DNA of 30,323 bases from Treponema sp. (GCA_016293915.1 JAEDCY010000032.1:1-30323), one strand, 5' to 3'. Shown: positions 16,664-24,953, counted from the first letter of the stretch. Numbers and translations: made by a program. Notes: generated by a model not told the origin, from the sequence alone.

Positions 16664-19432
16664 ATGGCAACAAAGTATGTTTACTTTTTTGGCAACGGCG
16701 ACGCTGACGGTGATGAGTCAATGCGCGCTGAACTCGGTGGTAAAGGTGCAAACCTTGCTCAGATGGCAAAGAAACCTTTAAGTCTTCCAGTTCCACCTGG
16801 ATTCACAATCACAACAGATGTTTGTCAGGAATTCTACAAGCTCGGTCGCAAGTACCCGGCTGGTTTGGAAGCTGAAGTTGACAAGTATCTTGCAAAGCTC
16901 GAAAAGGCAATGGGCAAGAAGCTTGGTGATGAAAAGGATCCACTTCTCGTTTCAGTACGTTCAGGTGCTGCAATCTCTATGCCTGGTATGATGGATACAA
17001 TCCTCAACCTCGGTCTTAACGACAAGGCTGTTCTTGGTCTTGCTGCAAAAACAGGAAACGAAAGATTCGCTTGGGATGCTTACCGCCGCTTTATTCAGAT
17101 GTACGGTGACGTTGCAATGGGCGTTGACCACGACAAATTTGAAGCAATCATCGACAAAGTAAAGAAGATTCGTGGAATCAAAGATGACCCAGAATTGAAC
17201 GTAGACGAGCTCAAGAAGATCGTTGAAGAATACAAGAAGATGTACAAGAAGGAGAAGGGTGAAGACTTCCCTCAGGATGCTAAAAAACAGATGTGGGGTG
17301 CTATCGGTGCCGTATTCGGTTCTTGGATGAACCCACGTGCTATCACATATCGTAAGCTCAACAACATCAAGGAAGGAACTCTTAAGGGTACTGCCGTTTC
17401 TGTAATGGCAATGGTATTCGGTAACAAGGGTAACACTTCTGGTACTGGTGTATGTTTCTCACGTGACCCTTCAACAGGTAAGAATGAGTTCATGGGTGAA
17501 TACCTTATGAACGCTCAGGGTGAAGACGTAGTAGCAGGTATTCGTACACCACAGAAGCTCTCTCAGCTCGAAAAAGAAAATCCAAAGGTTTATGACCAGC
17601 TCTGCAAGATCCGTGACCGTCTCGAAAAGCACTATCACGATATGCAGGATATGGAGTTCACAGTTGAAGAAGGAAAACTCTTCATGCTCCAGTGCCGCAA
17701 TGGTAAGAGAACTGGTGCCGCTGCAGTTAAGATGGCTGTAGACATGGTAGCAGAAAAGCTCATCACAAAAGAGCAGGCTCTTCTCCGTGTAGAACCAGAA
17801 CAGCTCAACCAGCTTCTTCTCCCACAGTTGGACAAGGACGCTGTAAAGAAGGCTACAGAAATCGCTGCTGGTCTTAACGCTTCTCCTGGAGCTGGATGCG
17901 GACAGATTGTATTCACAGCTGACGAAGCTGAAGCTTGGGCAAAAGAAGGAAAGAAGGTTCTCCTCGTTCGTAAGGAAACATCTCCAGATGATATCGCAGG
18001 TATGGCTGTTGCACAGGGTATCCTTACATCAACTGGTGGACGTACTTCTCACGCTGCCGTAGTTGCTCGTGGTATGGGAACTCCTTGTGTTTGTGGATGT
18101 TCTGACGTTACATTCAAAGACGCTAACACAATCGTTGTAAAGGGCAAGTCATACAAGAAGGGTGACTTCCTCACAATCGATGGTGCTACAGGTAAAGTAT
18201 ATGAAGGACAGGTTGCTGTAAAACCTGCTACTATCTCTGGTGACCTCGAAACATTCCTTGGTTGGGCAGACGAAGTTCGCGCTAAGTCAACACGTAAGAC
18301 TGCTTCTGGTCAGACAGTTAAGGGATTCGATGTATTCGCTAACGGTGATACACCAAAGAATGCTGAAGATGCATTCCGCTTCGGTGCAAAGGGTATTGGT
18401 CTTTGCCGTACAGAACACATGTTCTTCGACGAACCAAAACTTACTGCATTCCAGAAGATGATTGTTTCTGAAAACACAGAAGACCGCAAGGCTAACCTTG
18501 CAAAGATCCTCCCACTCCAGCAGAAAGACTTCTACGAAATCATCAAGGCTATGAAGGGTTACCCAGTAACTATCCGTCTCCTTGACCCACCTCTTAACGA
18601 GTTCATCCAGGCAGAAGATAAGGCACAGCTCAACGCTCTTTCTAAGAAACTTGATATGAAGCCAGCTGTTCTCGCTGCTAAGGTTGCTGCTCTCGACGAA
18701 CACAACCCAATGCTCGGACACCGCGGATGTCGTCTTGCTATCACATATCCAGAAATCTACGAAATGCAGGTTGAAGCTATTGCTCGTGCAACAGCTCAGC
18801 TCGACAAAGAAGGTGTAGCTCACGAAGTTCAGATTATGATTCCTAACGTTGTTTCTTACCGTGAAGTTGAACAGATTCGTGGACAGGCTGAAGCAGTAAT
18901 TGCTAAGGTAAACAAAGAAACTGGTAGAACTCTTAAGTTTGCTATCGGTTCTATGGTTGAGTTCCCAAGAACTGCTCTTATCGCTGATAAGGTTGCTAAC
19001 TTCGCTGACTTCTTCTCATTCGGTACAAACGACCTTTCACAGACAACATTCGGCTTCTCTCGTGATGACTATGGTAAGTTCATCGAGTCTTACCTCGATC
19101 AGAGAATCCTCGAAGACGATCCATTTGCTACACTTGATCCAGATGGTCCAGGTGCTCTTATGGAAATCGCAGAAGCTAAGGGACGTTCAGTTAAGAAGAA
19201 TCTTCACCTTGGTATCTGTGGTGAGCATGGTGGAGACCCAGCTTCTATCGCTCTCTGCTACAAGATTGGTTTGAACTATGTATCTTGTTCACCATTCCGT
19301 GTACCACTTGCTCGTCTTGCTGGTGCTCAGGCTGTTATTAAGGCAAATGCTGCTGCTAAGAAGGATTCTGCAAAGAAGCCTGCTGCTAAAAAGGCAACAA
19401 CTGCTGCTAAAAAGCCAGCTGCTAAAAAATAA
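16664..19432 (+). CDS. ppdK: Pyruvate, phosphate dikinase with Ala/Lys-rich tail
   Basis: 922 residues; typical bacterial enzymes are about 875. PPDK interconverts PEP, AMP and PPi with pyruvate, ATP and phosphate and lets anaerobes gain extra ATP in glycolysis. The ATP-grasp domain is at about 1-340 (YFFGNGDADGDESMRAELGG, VSVRSGAAISMPGMMDTILN). The swivelling domain carries the phospho-histidine at H463 in GGRTSHAAVVARGMGTPC. The PEP barrel shows KGIGLCRTEHMFF, FGTNDLSQTTFGFSRDDYG and the catalytic C852 in GICGEHGG. Codons are strongly biased (cgt, ctc, aac), unlike neighbours, which points to very high expression. After the normal end (AGAQAVIKANA) an extra tail of about 27 residues, almost only A, K, P, S and T, follows; it resembles histone-H1-like tails and its function is unknown. 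Confidence 0.97.
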   Translation: MATKYVYFFGNGDADGDESMRAELGGKGANLAQMAKKPLSLPVPPGFTITTDVCQEFYKLGRKYPAGLEAEVDKYLAKLEKAMGKKLGDEKDPLLVSVRSGAAISMPGMMDTILNLGLNDKAVLGLAAKTGNERFAWDAYRRFIQMYGDVAMGVDHDKFEAIIDKVKKIRGIKDDPELNVDELKKIVEEYKKMYKKEKGEDFPQDAKKQMWGAIGAVFGSWMNPRAITYRKLNNIKEGTLKGTAVSVMAMVFGNKGNTSGTGVCFSRDPSTGKNEFMGEYLMNAQGEDVVAGIRTPQKLSQLEKENPKVYDQLCKIRDRLEKHYHDMQDMEFTVEEGKLFMLQCRNGKRTGAAAVKMAVDMVAEKLITKEQALLRVEPEQLNQLLLPQLDKDAVKKATEIAAGLNASPGAGCGQIVFTADEAEAWAKEGKKVLLVRKETSPDDIAGMAVAQGILTSTGGRTSHAAVVARGMGTPCVCGCSDVTFKDANTIVVKGKSYKKGDFLTIDGATGKVYEGQVAVKPATISGDLETFLGWADEVRAKSTRKTASGQTVKGFDVFANGDTPKNAEDAFRFGAKGIGLCRTEHMFFDEPKLTAFQKMIVSENTEDRKANLAKILPLQQKDFYEIIKAMKGYPVTIRLLDPPLNEFIQAEDKAQLNALSKKLDMKPAVLAAKVAALDEHNPMLGHRGCRLAITYPEIYEMQVEAIARATAQLDKEGVAHEVQIMIPNVVSYREVEQIRGQAEAVIAKVNKETGRTLKFAIGSMVEFPRTALIADKVANFADFFSFGTNDLSQTTFGFSRDDYGKFIESYLDQRILEDDPFATLDPDGPGALMEIAEAKGRSVKKNLHLGICGEHGGDPASIALCYKIGLNYVSCSPFRVPLARLAGAQAVIKANAAAKKDSAKKPAAKKATTAAKKPAAKK

Positions 19433-19441
19433 ACGCTGATC

Positions 19442-19583
19442 AGACTGACAGCCACTTTCGTGCCTACAGTCTATCATGTTTAATCTCCCGACGCTAACGC
19501 GCGGGAGAAATCAGGTTCTGCCGACAAACTCGCATTCGCTCGTTTGCGGCAGAACCCATAGGCACCTTGCTTGCGCTCGGTGC
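19442..19583. repeat. Row of hairpins with similar loops downstream of ppdK
   Basis: Four hairpins in a row precede the terminator. AGACTG/CAGTCT spans 19442-19472. CTCCCG/CGGGAG spans 19485-19507. A long one spans 19514-19556 (GGTTCTGCCG and CAAAC pairing with GTTTG and CGGCAGAACC). GCACC/GGTGC spans 19562-19583. The last two have loops TCGCATTCGCTC and TTGCTTGCGCTC, close to TTGCTTCGCTC in the terminator loop. They may protect the abundant ppdK mRNA; that is inference. Confidence 0.6.
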
Positions 19584-19586
19584 AGG

Positions 19587-19623
19587 AAAAAGGAAACCTT
19601 GCTTCGCTCGGTTTCCTTTTTTT
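19587..19623. terminator. Bidirectional rho-independent terminator
   Basis: GGAAACC (19592-19598) pairs with GGTTTCC (19610-19616) around TTGCTTCGCTC, followed by seven T on the plus strand and preceded by five A. It can end ppdK from the left and the S41 protease transcript from the right. Confidence 0.85.
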
Positions 19624-19666
19624 ATGAGTCTGAAAATCTTGTTTTGTTCGGTTTTGTTAGGGCTGT

Positions 19667-21304
19667 TTATAATTGTCCTTTTTCCAGGCCTTTTAGAGTT
19701 TCCTGTAATTGATTGTCTCCGGTAAGATTTACCAGAGTGTTTGCAATGTTCTGATTTGAAGACCAGTAATCCGGGAACCAGCCAAAGCCTTCTCCTTTAA
19801 AATTATCGTAATCAAAGTTTTTAGTGCGATTAACAGCTGTTGGCAGAGTGAGCCAGCCGCCTGAGTAAGGCAATACGACAGCGTGAGGATTAAAATAAAA
19901 TACTGCACCGTTTGTATTCTGGCCAATCTGACAAATTTTTACATCTGTATTTTTAGCCATATTGTGAGCCAGTGCTACCGTGTATTCTGAACAGGAAGCA
20001 GAATATGGATCTGTAAGAAGATAGATTGTGCCATGGAAACTATTCTCTGGTAACCGGGTAATTGAACTTTTTTTGTAAGGAAACTTAACAATTTTTCTGT
20101 GTGGAATCAGTAACTGGAGAAAAGCGTTTCTGGTTCTCTGATGGAAAAACTTTTTGTAAATCTCTTCTGAATATATTTCAGATTCATGTTTTTCATTCTT
20201 CTTACTGTTTTTTCTGTTTTTGAAGGAATTTTTTATCTGCATAAAGAATAATGATCTGTATTTACTGCCTAGAGAAGGCGAATATAAAACATAATCATCA
20301 TCTATAAGGTTTGTTAGAAATTGAAACAAATCTGCTGAAATATCTTTTTCATCATAAAAAAGGTTTCCAAGAATCATAGCACTTCTAAGAAGCTCTCCAC
20401 CCGGATTACCTCGTAAATCAATAATAATGTTTTCTTTTCCTTTTGATTTGTCTTTTGCATTTTTTATAAGTTTATCAAATTCATTTTTGTTTCTTTCTTG
20501 AAGTGTTGAACCTGAAGCTTGCTCAAACATAAAGTTGCTCAAAGAAAGATAGAGGCTCTTTTCAGTTTCCTTAAAGCCCTGAGCTTTAACATTTGAAAGA
20601 GAGTAAGTGCTTCTTACGGGAGCTTTTACCGGCTTACCATCAATCTGAATGAAAACATTGTTTATGTCGCCTTTTGCTATTGTTCCAAAGCGGTAGATTT
20701 TTTCTTTGCCATCAAACCATTGGTAAAGGTTATCAGTTGAACCTGTGTATTCCTGGCCTGGTTTAATGTCGGCAGGCTCCAGCTTGTGAATATATTTTTT
20801 TACATTTTCAGGAAAGTCTTCTTCCTGATTTTTTACAACAATATATTTAGTGCCATTTGTGGTTTCCTGAGCTTTGATGTAAATATCAGAAAAATAAAAT
20901 AAGTTATCTTTTTGACCAACGCCGCAAACAGAAAAATGTTTATCAACAATATTAATATTCTGAATTACGATTCTTGAGATAGTAGATCTGAAGATGTTAG
21001 ATTCAATTGTATTATTATTACGGCGATCTTTTTTAAGAGCTTTTTCAATCTGGTCAAAGACGTCATCAATATCAAAACCATTTTCAACCATTGTGTCGTA
21101 ATTAATGTAATTCTGGGTAAGATAATAGCGCAGGTAGTTCAGATCTTTTTTCTGCTGCTCTAAAGTAAGCTCATTCAGAACCTTAGATTTTTTTACCATC
21201 CTTTTGCTTTCTACTGGGCTTATCAGATGAGCAACTAAACTGAAGACGAGAAGACCCGCAATCATACATGCAGGAATAATCCAGAAGAGATGACGTTTTT
21301 TCAT
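19667..21304 (-). CDS. S41-family peptidase-like membrane-anchored protein
   Basis: 545 residues. A hydrophobic anchor at about 7-28 directs the body outside the membrane. The C-terminal half has the S41 (tail-specific protease) hallmarks: NIIIDLRGNPGGE at 293-304 and TDPYSASCSEYTVALAHN from 431, where S437 is the likely nucleophile. The lysine of Ctp-type enzymes (GKG.. after the serine) is not evident; the segment reads QIGQNTNGAVFYF, so it may belong to the divergent S41 branch. An internal stretch at about 355-385 is very Lys/Asn-rich. The N-terminal half (30-290) shows no clear PDZ. It starts 12 bases after the DUF4932 lipoprotein gene, with which it must share an mRNA; together they suggest an envelope protein-processing unit of unknown target. 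Confidence 0.75.
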   Translation of the reverse strand: MKKRHLFWIIPACMIAGLLVFSLVAHLISPVESKRMVKKSKVLNELTLEQQKKDLNYLRYYLTQNYINYDTMVENGFDIDDVFDQIEKALKKDRRNNNTIESNIFRSTISRIVIQNINIVDKHFSVCGVGQKDNLFYFSDIYIKAQETTNGTKYIVVKNQEEDFPENVKKYIHKLEPADIKPGQEYTGSTDNLYQWFDGKEKIYRFGTIAKGDINNVFIQIDGKPVKAPVRSTYSLSNVKAQGFKETEKSLYLSLSNFMFEQASGSTLQERNKNEFDKLIKNAKDKSKGKENIIIDLRGNPGGELLRSAMILGNLFYDEKDISADLFQFLTNLIDDDYVLYSPSLGSKYRSLFFMQIKNSFKNRKNSKKNEKHESEIYSEEIYKKFFHQRTRNAFLQLLIPHRKIVKFPYKKSSITRLPENSFHGTIYLLTDPYSASCSEYTVALAHNMAKNTDVKICQIGQNTNGAVFYFNPHAVVLPYSGGWLTLPTAVNRTKNFDYDNFKGEGFGWFPDYWSSNQNIANTLVNLTGDNQLQETLKGLEKGQL

Positions 21305-21316
21305 ATTGGGCCTCTT

Positions 21317-22447
21317 TTAGTTTAATTTTGAAAGATAGTCAGCTAAATAATTATTTAAGAAGCTTTCCATTGTCGGGTAGTTTGCACGATTTTCGTCATA
21401 ATATTTGAAAACATCTTTGAGGATTATCAGCTCTTCCATAGGAAGGCTTGATTCAATAGAAGAGATGTACAGTTCTTTTGAATCTTCTGGAGAAAACTTT
21501 TCTATATAATTAATTATTGTTACATAAGAGATCCAGTCTGTAGCGTATCCGATATAATTAAAATCCTGGAATTTTTCAGTGTAGTTGTTTTTAACAGCCC
21601 AGTCATTCATCATTTTTTCAATGTAATTCTTAAAACTTTTATAATGTTCTCGCAGGTAAGTAATGTAAAAACTTCCGCACATTGTAATGGCCAGGTTAAT
21701 ATCAGAAAAATTATTTACTTTGTTTAAGCCTGGAGACTGGCAGATGAAAAAATTATTTACACCGTCATAAGTGGAATATGGTGTCAGGATGTGATAGTAA
21801 TTCATAATAGGAGAAACATGAACTTTGAAAATCTGCTTAGTTGACGCATCAAAAAAGTATTCAGAAATCCAGCGGGTAACTTTTGGATATTTATCATAAA
21901 AGTCTGAAACGTCGAAAAGATTTGCTTTCATGTAAGATTCGTATAAAAGCCAGACTCTTGAAAGATTTGAGGCATTAACAAAATCATTTAAGAGAGTAAT
22001 GAACTTCTTTGTATCAAGATTTTTACATAAAGCTTCAATTTCGGCTGGAACTGTTTTTTTTGTAAAATTGATTTCGGTAAAATCTTCGGAAATATATTTG
22101 CTTAAGGTTAGTAACTGATATATTCCGCCTTTGTAATTTTTTGTCATAGACTTAAGGAGTTTTACAAATTCATGATCTTTCTGCTTTTCCATAATTTTAT
22201 CAATACCGGTAATGTAATCGTCACCGTCCATATCATGATTTGCAAAGAAAGAGATTTCTGCAAGACGGCTGGCAATAAGAAGCACCTCTGTTCGGGGATC
22301 AACGCAAACAGTGATATTGTCTTTTTTAACTTCAAGTGTCTTGAAGGTGACGGGGGGTAATTCCGCTTTTTTGGAACAGGAAACAAAGGAAAGTAATGTT
22401 GAGAGAATTACTGCTAGAAGGGGCAGGGTAAGAATAGTTTTTTTCAT
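21317..22447 (-). CDS. DUF4932-type lipoprotein without HExxH (degenerate paralog)
   Basis: 376 residues with a lipoprotein signal ending FVSC (C24). The motif VCVDPRTEVLLIASRLAEIS matches the start of DUF4932 and is shared with the gene at 29125 (KVDPNVELMMIIGRLAGAV). In that second gene the middle carries the zinc-binding HEFLH; here the equivalent region reads NLAITMCGSFYITYLREHYK and has no HExxH, so this copy looks catalytically dead. AGGAG lies about 8 bases before the ATG, and a minus-strand -10 box TATAAT is at 22497-22492. GTCAT-GGGG-ATGAC (22472-22485) sits at the start of the transcript as a hairpin or operator. It is followed by the S41-type protease gene 12 bases on. Confidence 0.7.
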   Translation of the reverse strand: MKKTILTLPLLAVILSTLLSFVSCSKKAELPPVTFKTLEVKKDNITVCVDPRTEVLLIASRLAEISFFANHDMDGDDYITGIDKIMEKQKDHEFVKLLKSMTKNYKGGIYQLLTLSKYISEDFTEINFTKKTVPAEIEALCKNLDTKKFITLLNDFVNASNLSRVWLLYESYMKANLFDVSDFYDKYPKVTRWISEYFFDASTKQIFKVHVSPIMNYYHILTPYSTYDGVNNFFICQSPGLNKVNNFSDINLAITMCGSFYITYLREHYKSFKNYIEKMMNDWAVKNNYTEKFQDFNYIGYATDWISYVTIINYIEKFSPEDSKELYISSIESSLPMEELIILKDVFKYYDENRANYPTMESFLNNYLADYLSKLN

Positions 22448-22471
22448 TTGTTTAACTCCTTTTTATATTAC

Positions 22472-22497
22472 GTCATGGGGATGACAAGTTAATTATA
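22472..22497 (-). promoter_or_regulatory. Promoter and start-site palindrome of the DUF4932/S41 operon
   Basis: TATAAT on the minus strand (22497-22492) is followed by GTCATCCCCATGAC (22485-22472), a palindrome beginning about where transcription should start. It could be an operator or a 5' hairpin. No convincing -35 box is seen. Confidence 0.45.
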
Positions 22498-22550
22498 CTA
22501 TAAAAGTCGTAAAAAAGATAATTTTATTGGTCGTCATAAGTATTTTTTTG

Positions 22551-22559
22551 TGGTATATT
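22551..22559 (+). promoter_or_regulatory. pyrF extended -10 promoter, leaderless
   Basis: TGGTATATT (22551-22559) is an extended -10 element that ends 6 bases before the ATG at 22566. Only T residues lie between, and there is no Shine-Dalgarno sequence, so pyrF mRNA is probably leaderless. Confidence 0.55.
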
Positions 22560-22565
22560 TTTTTT

Positions 22566-23504
22566 ATGAGTAAGAAACATAATATGCAGCTCCTTCAGGA
22601 GCTTTCTTTGAAAAATGGTCCTTTGTGTGTTGGACTTGATACTGATCCTTCTTATATTCCGGAAAATATCCGTGCTCAGTATGAGTCGCCGGCAGCAGCT
22701 GTTCTCGCTTACAACAAAGCAATTATTGATCGAGTTGTAACAGATAAGTCTGCCTGCTGCTTTAAAGTTCAGATTGCTTACTACGAGGCAATGGGATTAG
22801 AGGGTATGAAGGTTTATGCAGAGACTCTCAAGTACATTCGCCAGACAGGTCTTATTGCGATTTCTGATATTAAACGCGGCGACATTGGAGCTACTTCAGA
22901 TGCTTATGCTCGTGCTCATTTTACCGGCGATTTTGAAACTGATATTATAACAGTTAATCCATATATGGGTTTTGATACCCTAAAGCCATTTACTGCTTAC
23001 AGTTCACCAGACAAGGGTGGCAAAGGAGCCTTTGTCCTGCTCTGTACAAGTAATCCTGGTATGACTGATATTGAACATCAGGAGCTTGCAGAGGGTGGCC
23101 TTTTGCTTGAACGTGTTGGTGCAGAACTTCAGCGAATCGGCGAAGAATGGCGCTATTCCTGCGCAGATTATAACGACCAGACTTGCGGTATTTTTGGAGC
23201 GGTTGTGGGTGCTACACAGGAAGAAGATGCACGCTGGCTTCGCGACAAGTATGCTGATATCTTCTTTTTGATTCCAGGTTACGGTGCTCAGGGAGGGGCT
23301 GCAAGAATTGCTGCAACTTTGCTTGATAAAGCAGGCGGTGCGGTAAATTCCAGCCGCGGTATTTTGTGTGCCTGGAAAAAAGATGAAGAAATAGCCGGGG
23401 CTCGTGATGCCGGCACTTTGAAGCTTGATGATATTGCCGCAGCAGCTGCCCGTGCAAGTCTTTTCAGCAAGAATGATTTGCTTGGGGCTAAGGCTAGTTT
23501 GTAA
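22566..23504 (+). CDS. pyrF: Orotidine 5'-phosphate decarboxylase
   Basis: 312 residues. It converts OMP to UMP, the last step of pyrimidine synthesis. The sequence is of the longer type-2 PyrF group: GPLCVGLDTDPSYIPENIRA at the start, AIISDIKRGDIGATSDAYAR with the catalytic Asp-Lys-x-x-Asp region, TVNPYMGFDTLKPF, and the phosphate-binding end FLIPGYGAQGG with VNSSRGIL. ATG 22566 is chosen because the protein then begins MSKKHNMQLLQELSLKNGPL and a -10 box lies just upstream; longer frames run through the promoter. It converges with the LuxR-type regulator, and their last 11 bases overlap. Confidence 0.95.
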   Translation: MSKKHNMQLLQELSLKNGPLCVGLDTDPSYIPENIRAQYESPAAAVLAYNKAIIDRVVTDKSACCFKVQIAYYEAMGLEGMKVYAETLKYIRQTGLIAISDIKRGDIGATSDAYARAHFTGDFETDIITVNPYMGFDTLKPFTAYSSPDKGGKGAFVLLCTSNPGMTDIEHQELAEGGLLLERVGAELQRIGEEWRYSCADYNDQTCGIFGAVVGATQEEDARWLRDKYADIFFLIPGYGAQGGAARIAATLLDKAGGAVNSSRGILCAWKKDEEIAGARDAGTLKLDDIAAAAARASLFSKNDLLGAKASL

Positions 23505-24297
23505 CAGTTTCTGATTGCTCCGGCTCATAAATCAGTTCATAGCCGGAGTAAATCGTAAGAAAACCTGTACGGTCGCCAACTTCCAAAATCTTATAAATCT
23601 TACTAAGTTTATTGCGCAGAGCACCTTCACTTCCGTGAATGCTCTGCGCAATTTCTTTATATTTTTTATTATCAAGAACCTGTTGTAAGAGATACATATC
23701 GCTGCGGTCGAGGCCTTTGAATTTTGCGATGTTCATGATTTTTTCGTTTGTGGATTCGTTCGAAAATATTTGCCTGCAATATTCAAATGAAAAAAAACCA
23801 ATTATTCCAAGTAATATTGTTGTTCCTATTTTTTGGAAAAAAACGTTGATAAATATTTCAAATCCTTGTCTAAGAGGAATTAATAATTCAAAAAGATAGA
23901 GAATAATAAACGTAAGTAGAATCTTTTTCTTGTTATTATTGAAGTTACCACGCAGCAATAGTGTAGAAAATGTCACGCAGAGCATTAAAAGACTCATTAT
24001 TGCTTCAGAATCAAAGATAGACATTCCAAGAGAATATGCTAAAGCTTCAATTCCGATTAAAAAGAGTTTTTGTGGAAACTTAATTAAAATTGCTGAAAAT
24101 ACTATAAGTAAAAAATTAAGTAAGAAACTAAATATAGAAAGTATAATTTCTAAAGTTGAATAAGAGATAGTTTCTAATTCCTTAAACATTTTATAAAATT
24201 TAAAAGGCGTTGTTAGCGATATTAGTATTAATATCGCTAACGAAATTATTTTAATAGCTTTTAAATTTTTCTGTGTATAAATATGCTGTTTTGGCAT
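23494..24297 (-). CDS. Membrane-bound LuxR-type transcription regulator
   Basis: 267 residues. Residues 13 to about 175 hold five or six hydrophobic helices (IISLAILILISLTT, LEIILSIFSFLLNFLLIVFS, and later IGTTILLGIIGFFSFEY). The cytoplasmic C-terminus (about 190-255) is a LuxR/GerE-like helix-turn-helix: GLDRSDMYLLQQVLDNKKYK, then EIAQSIHGSEGALRNKLSKI and YKILEVGDRTG, matching the pattern of GLTxRE..., NKEIA... and SDRTQ in that family. It would sense something in the membrane and act directly on DNA. It is preceded with only 2 bases between by the 175-residue unknown gene, and both follow the triple TGACAYYYGTCA boxes, which are its best candidate sites. AT-rich. Confidence 0.7.
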   Translation of the reverse strand: MPKQHIYTQKNLKAIKIISLAILILISLTTPFKFYKMFKELETISYSTLEIILSIFSFLLNFLLIVFSAILIKFPQKLFLIGIEALAYSLGMSIFDSEAIMSLLMLCVTFSTLLLRGNFNNNKKKILLTFIILYLFELLIPLRQGFEIFINVFFQKIGTTILLGIIGFFSFEYCRQIFSNESTNEKIMNIAKFKGLDRSDMYLLQQVLDNKKYKEIAQSIHGSEGALRNKLSKIYKILEVGDRTGFLTIYSGYELIYEPEQSETVTN

Positions 24298-24299
24298 TA

Positions 24300-24827
24300 T
24301 TAGCTCCAGCCAAATGAAATGCCAATAAATGGAAGAAATGGATTAAAACTAACAAAAACTTTTTTACCAAGATTGTTTTTCAGTGTTTTATAATTCCAGT
24401 TTCCAGAAACAAAAGGATTATAGTTACCGTTTTCAGCATCAAATTTTTCAGATTTGTGATAGCCCTCAATCATAATGTATGCAAGAGTATTCATTCCGCA
24501 TTCAATTATCTTTTTATCTCCACCGCGGAAATGAGAAATTGGTTCAAGACGTTCGAACAAATCAATATCATCCAGCGGATTACATGCATAATACTTTTGA
24601 AAACCTTTTATTTCGTTCACATAGAGCGAAAGATGTGCAATTGCTGTTACTTCTGGACGATAACATCCTGCAACAAATGGAATAGCAGCAATAATTTTTG
24701 CAGTTTTACTGTCTGCAAATTCAGCAGCTTCTTCATCTGTAAGGCGATAGATTGTTTTGATTTCAGAAACAAAATAATCCCACTCAGGAACATCAAGCTC
24801 CTCAATTTTAATGGCACAGTTAGTCAT
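24300..24827 (-). CDS. Hypothetical protein, 175 residues
   Basis: I do not recognise this family. There is no signal peptide or clear membrane helix; KIIAAIPFVAGC is only mildly hydrophobic. The protein is acidic at the start (IEELDVPEWDYFVSEIKTIY), has a YRLTDEEAAEFADSKT helical stretch, several cysteines and aromatics, and ends FNPFLPFIGISFGWS. GGAG is 8-11 bases before the ATG at 24827, and a minus-strand -10 box TATAAT is at 24865-24860. It is the first gene of a two-gene operon with the membrane LuxR-type regulator, so it may modulate that regulator or be its partner; no function is claimed. Confidence 0.7.
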   Translation of the reverse strand: MTNCAIKIEELDVPEWDYFVSEIKTIYRLTDEEAAEFADSKTAKIIAAIPFVAGCYRPEVTAIAHLSLYVNEIKGFQKYYACNPLDDIDLFERLEPISHFRGGDKKIIECGMNTLAYIMIEGYHKSEKFDAENGNYNPFVSGNWNYKTLKNNLGKKVFVSFNPFLPFIGISFGWS

Positions 24828-24859
24828 TTTTTTACTCCATACTTTTTAATTTTTAAAGA

Positions 24860-24953
24860 ATTATACTATGACATCCGTCACTTTGAAAGTAAAAAATCAC
24901 AAAAAATAATGACATTTGTCACAAATTAAGGAAAATTCCTATGACATCCGTCA
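24860..24953. promoter_or_regulatory. Three TGACAYYYGTCA boxes in a divergent control region
   Basis: TGACATCCGTCA occurs at 24869-24880 and 24942-24953, and TGACATTTGTCA at 24910-24921. Centre spacings are 41 and 32 bases, close to four and three helical turns, so the boxes lie on one DNA face. The first box sits between the -10 box (24865-24860, minus) and the weak -35 region of the regulator operon; the others lie further upstream, towards the glycosyltransferase gene. The pattern suits cooperative binding by a dimeric regulator. Confidence 0.7.

Noticed and set aside
18287..18823. 178-codon minus-strand ORF inside ppdK
   Set aside because: It is a by-product of the strong codon bias of ppdK on the opposite strand; its composition is Ser/Cys/Phe-heavy and unlike a real protein.
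23004..23528. 174-codon minus-strand ORF over the end of pyrF
   Set aside because: It is antisense to the conserved pyrF frame and overlaps the LuxR-type gene.
24456..24929. 157-codon plus-strand ORF across the 175-residue unknown gene and the TGACAYYYGTCA boxes
   Set aside because: It is Cys/Phe/Asn-rich, lacks a ribosome site and runs through the regulatory boxes; the minus-strand frame has a good ribosome site and tight operon spacing.
24869..24953. The three TGACAYYYGTCA copies as a CRISPR array
   Set aside because: Repeats are only 12 bases, spacing is unequal (41 and 32) and no cas gene is present; an operator cluster fits better.
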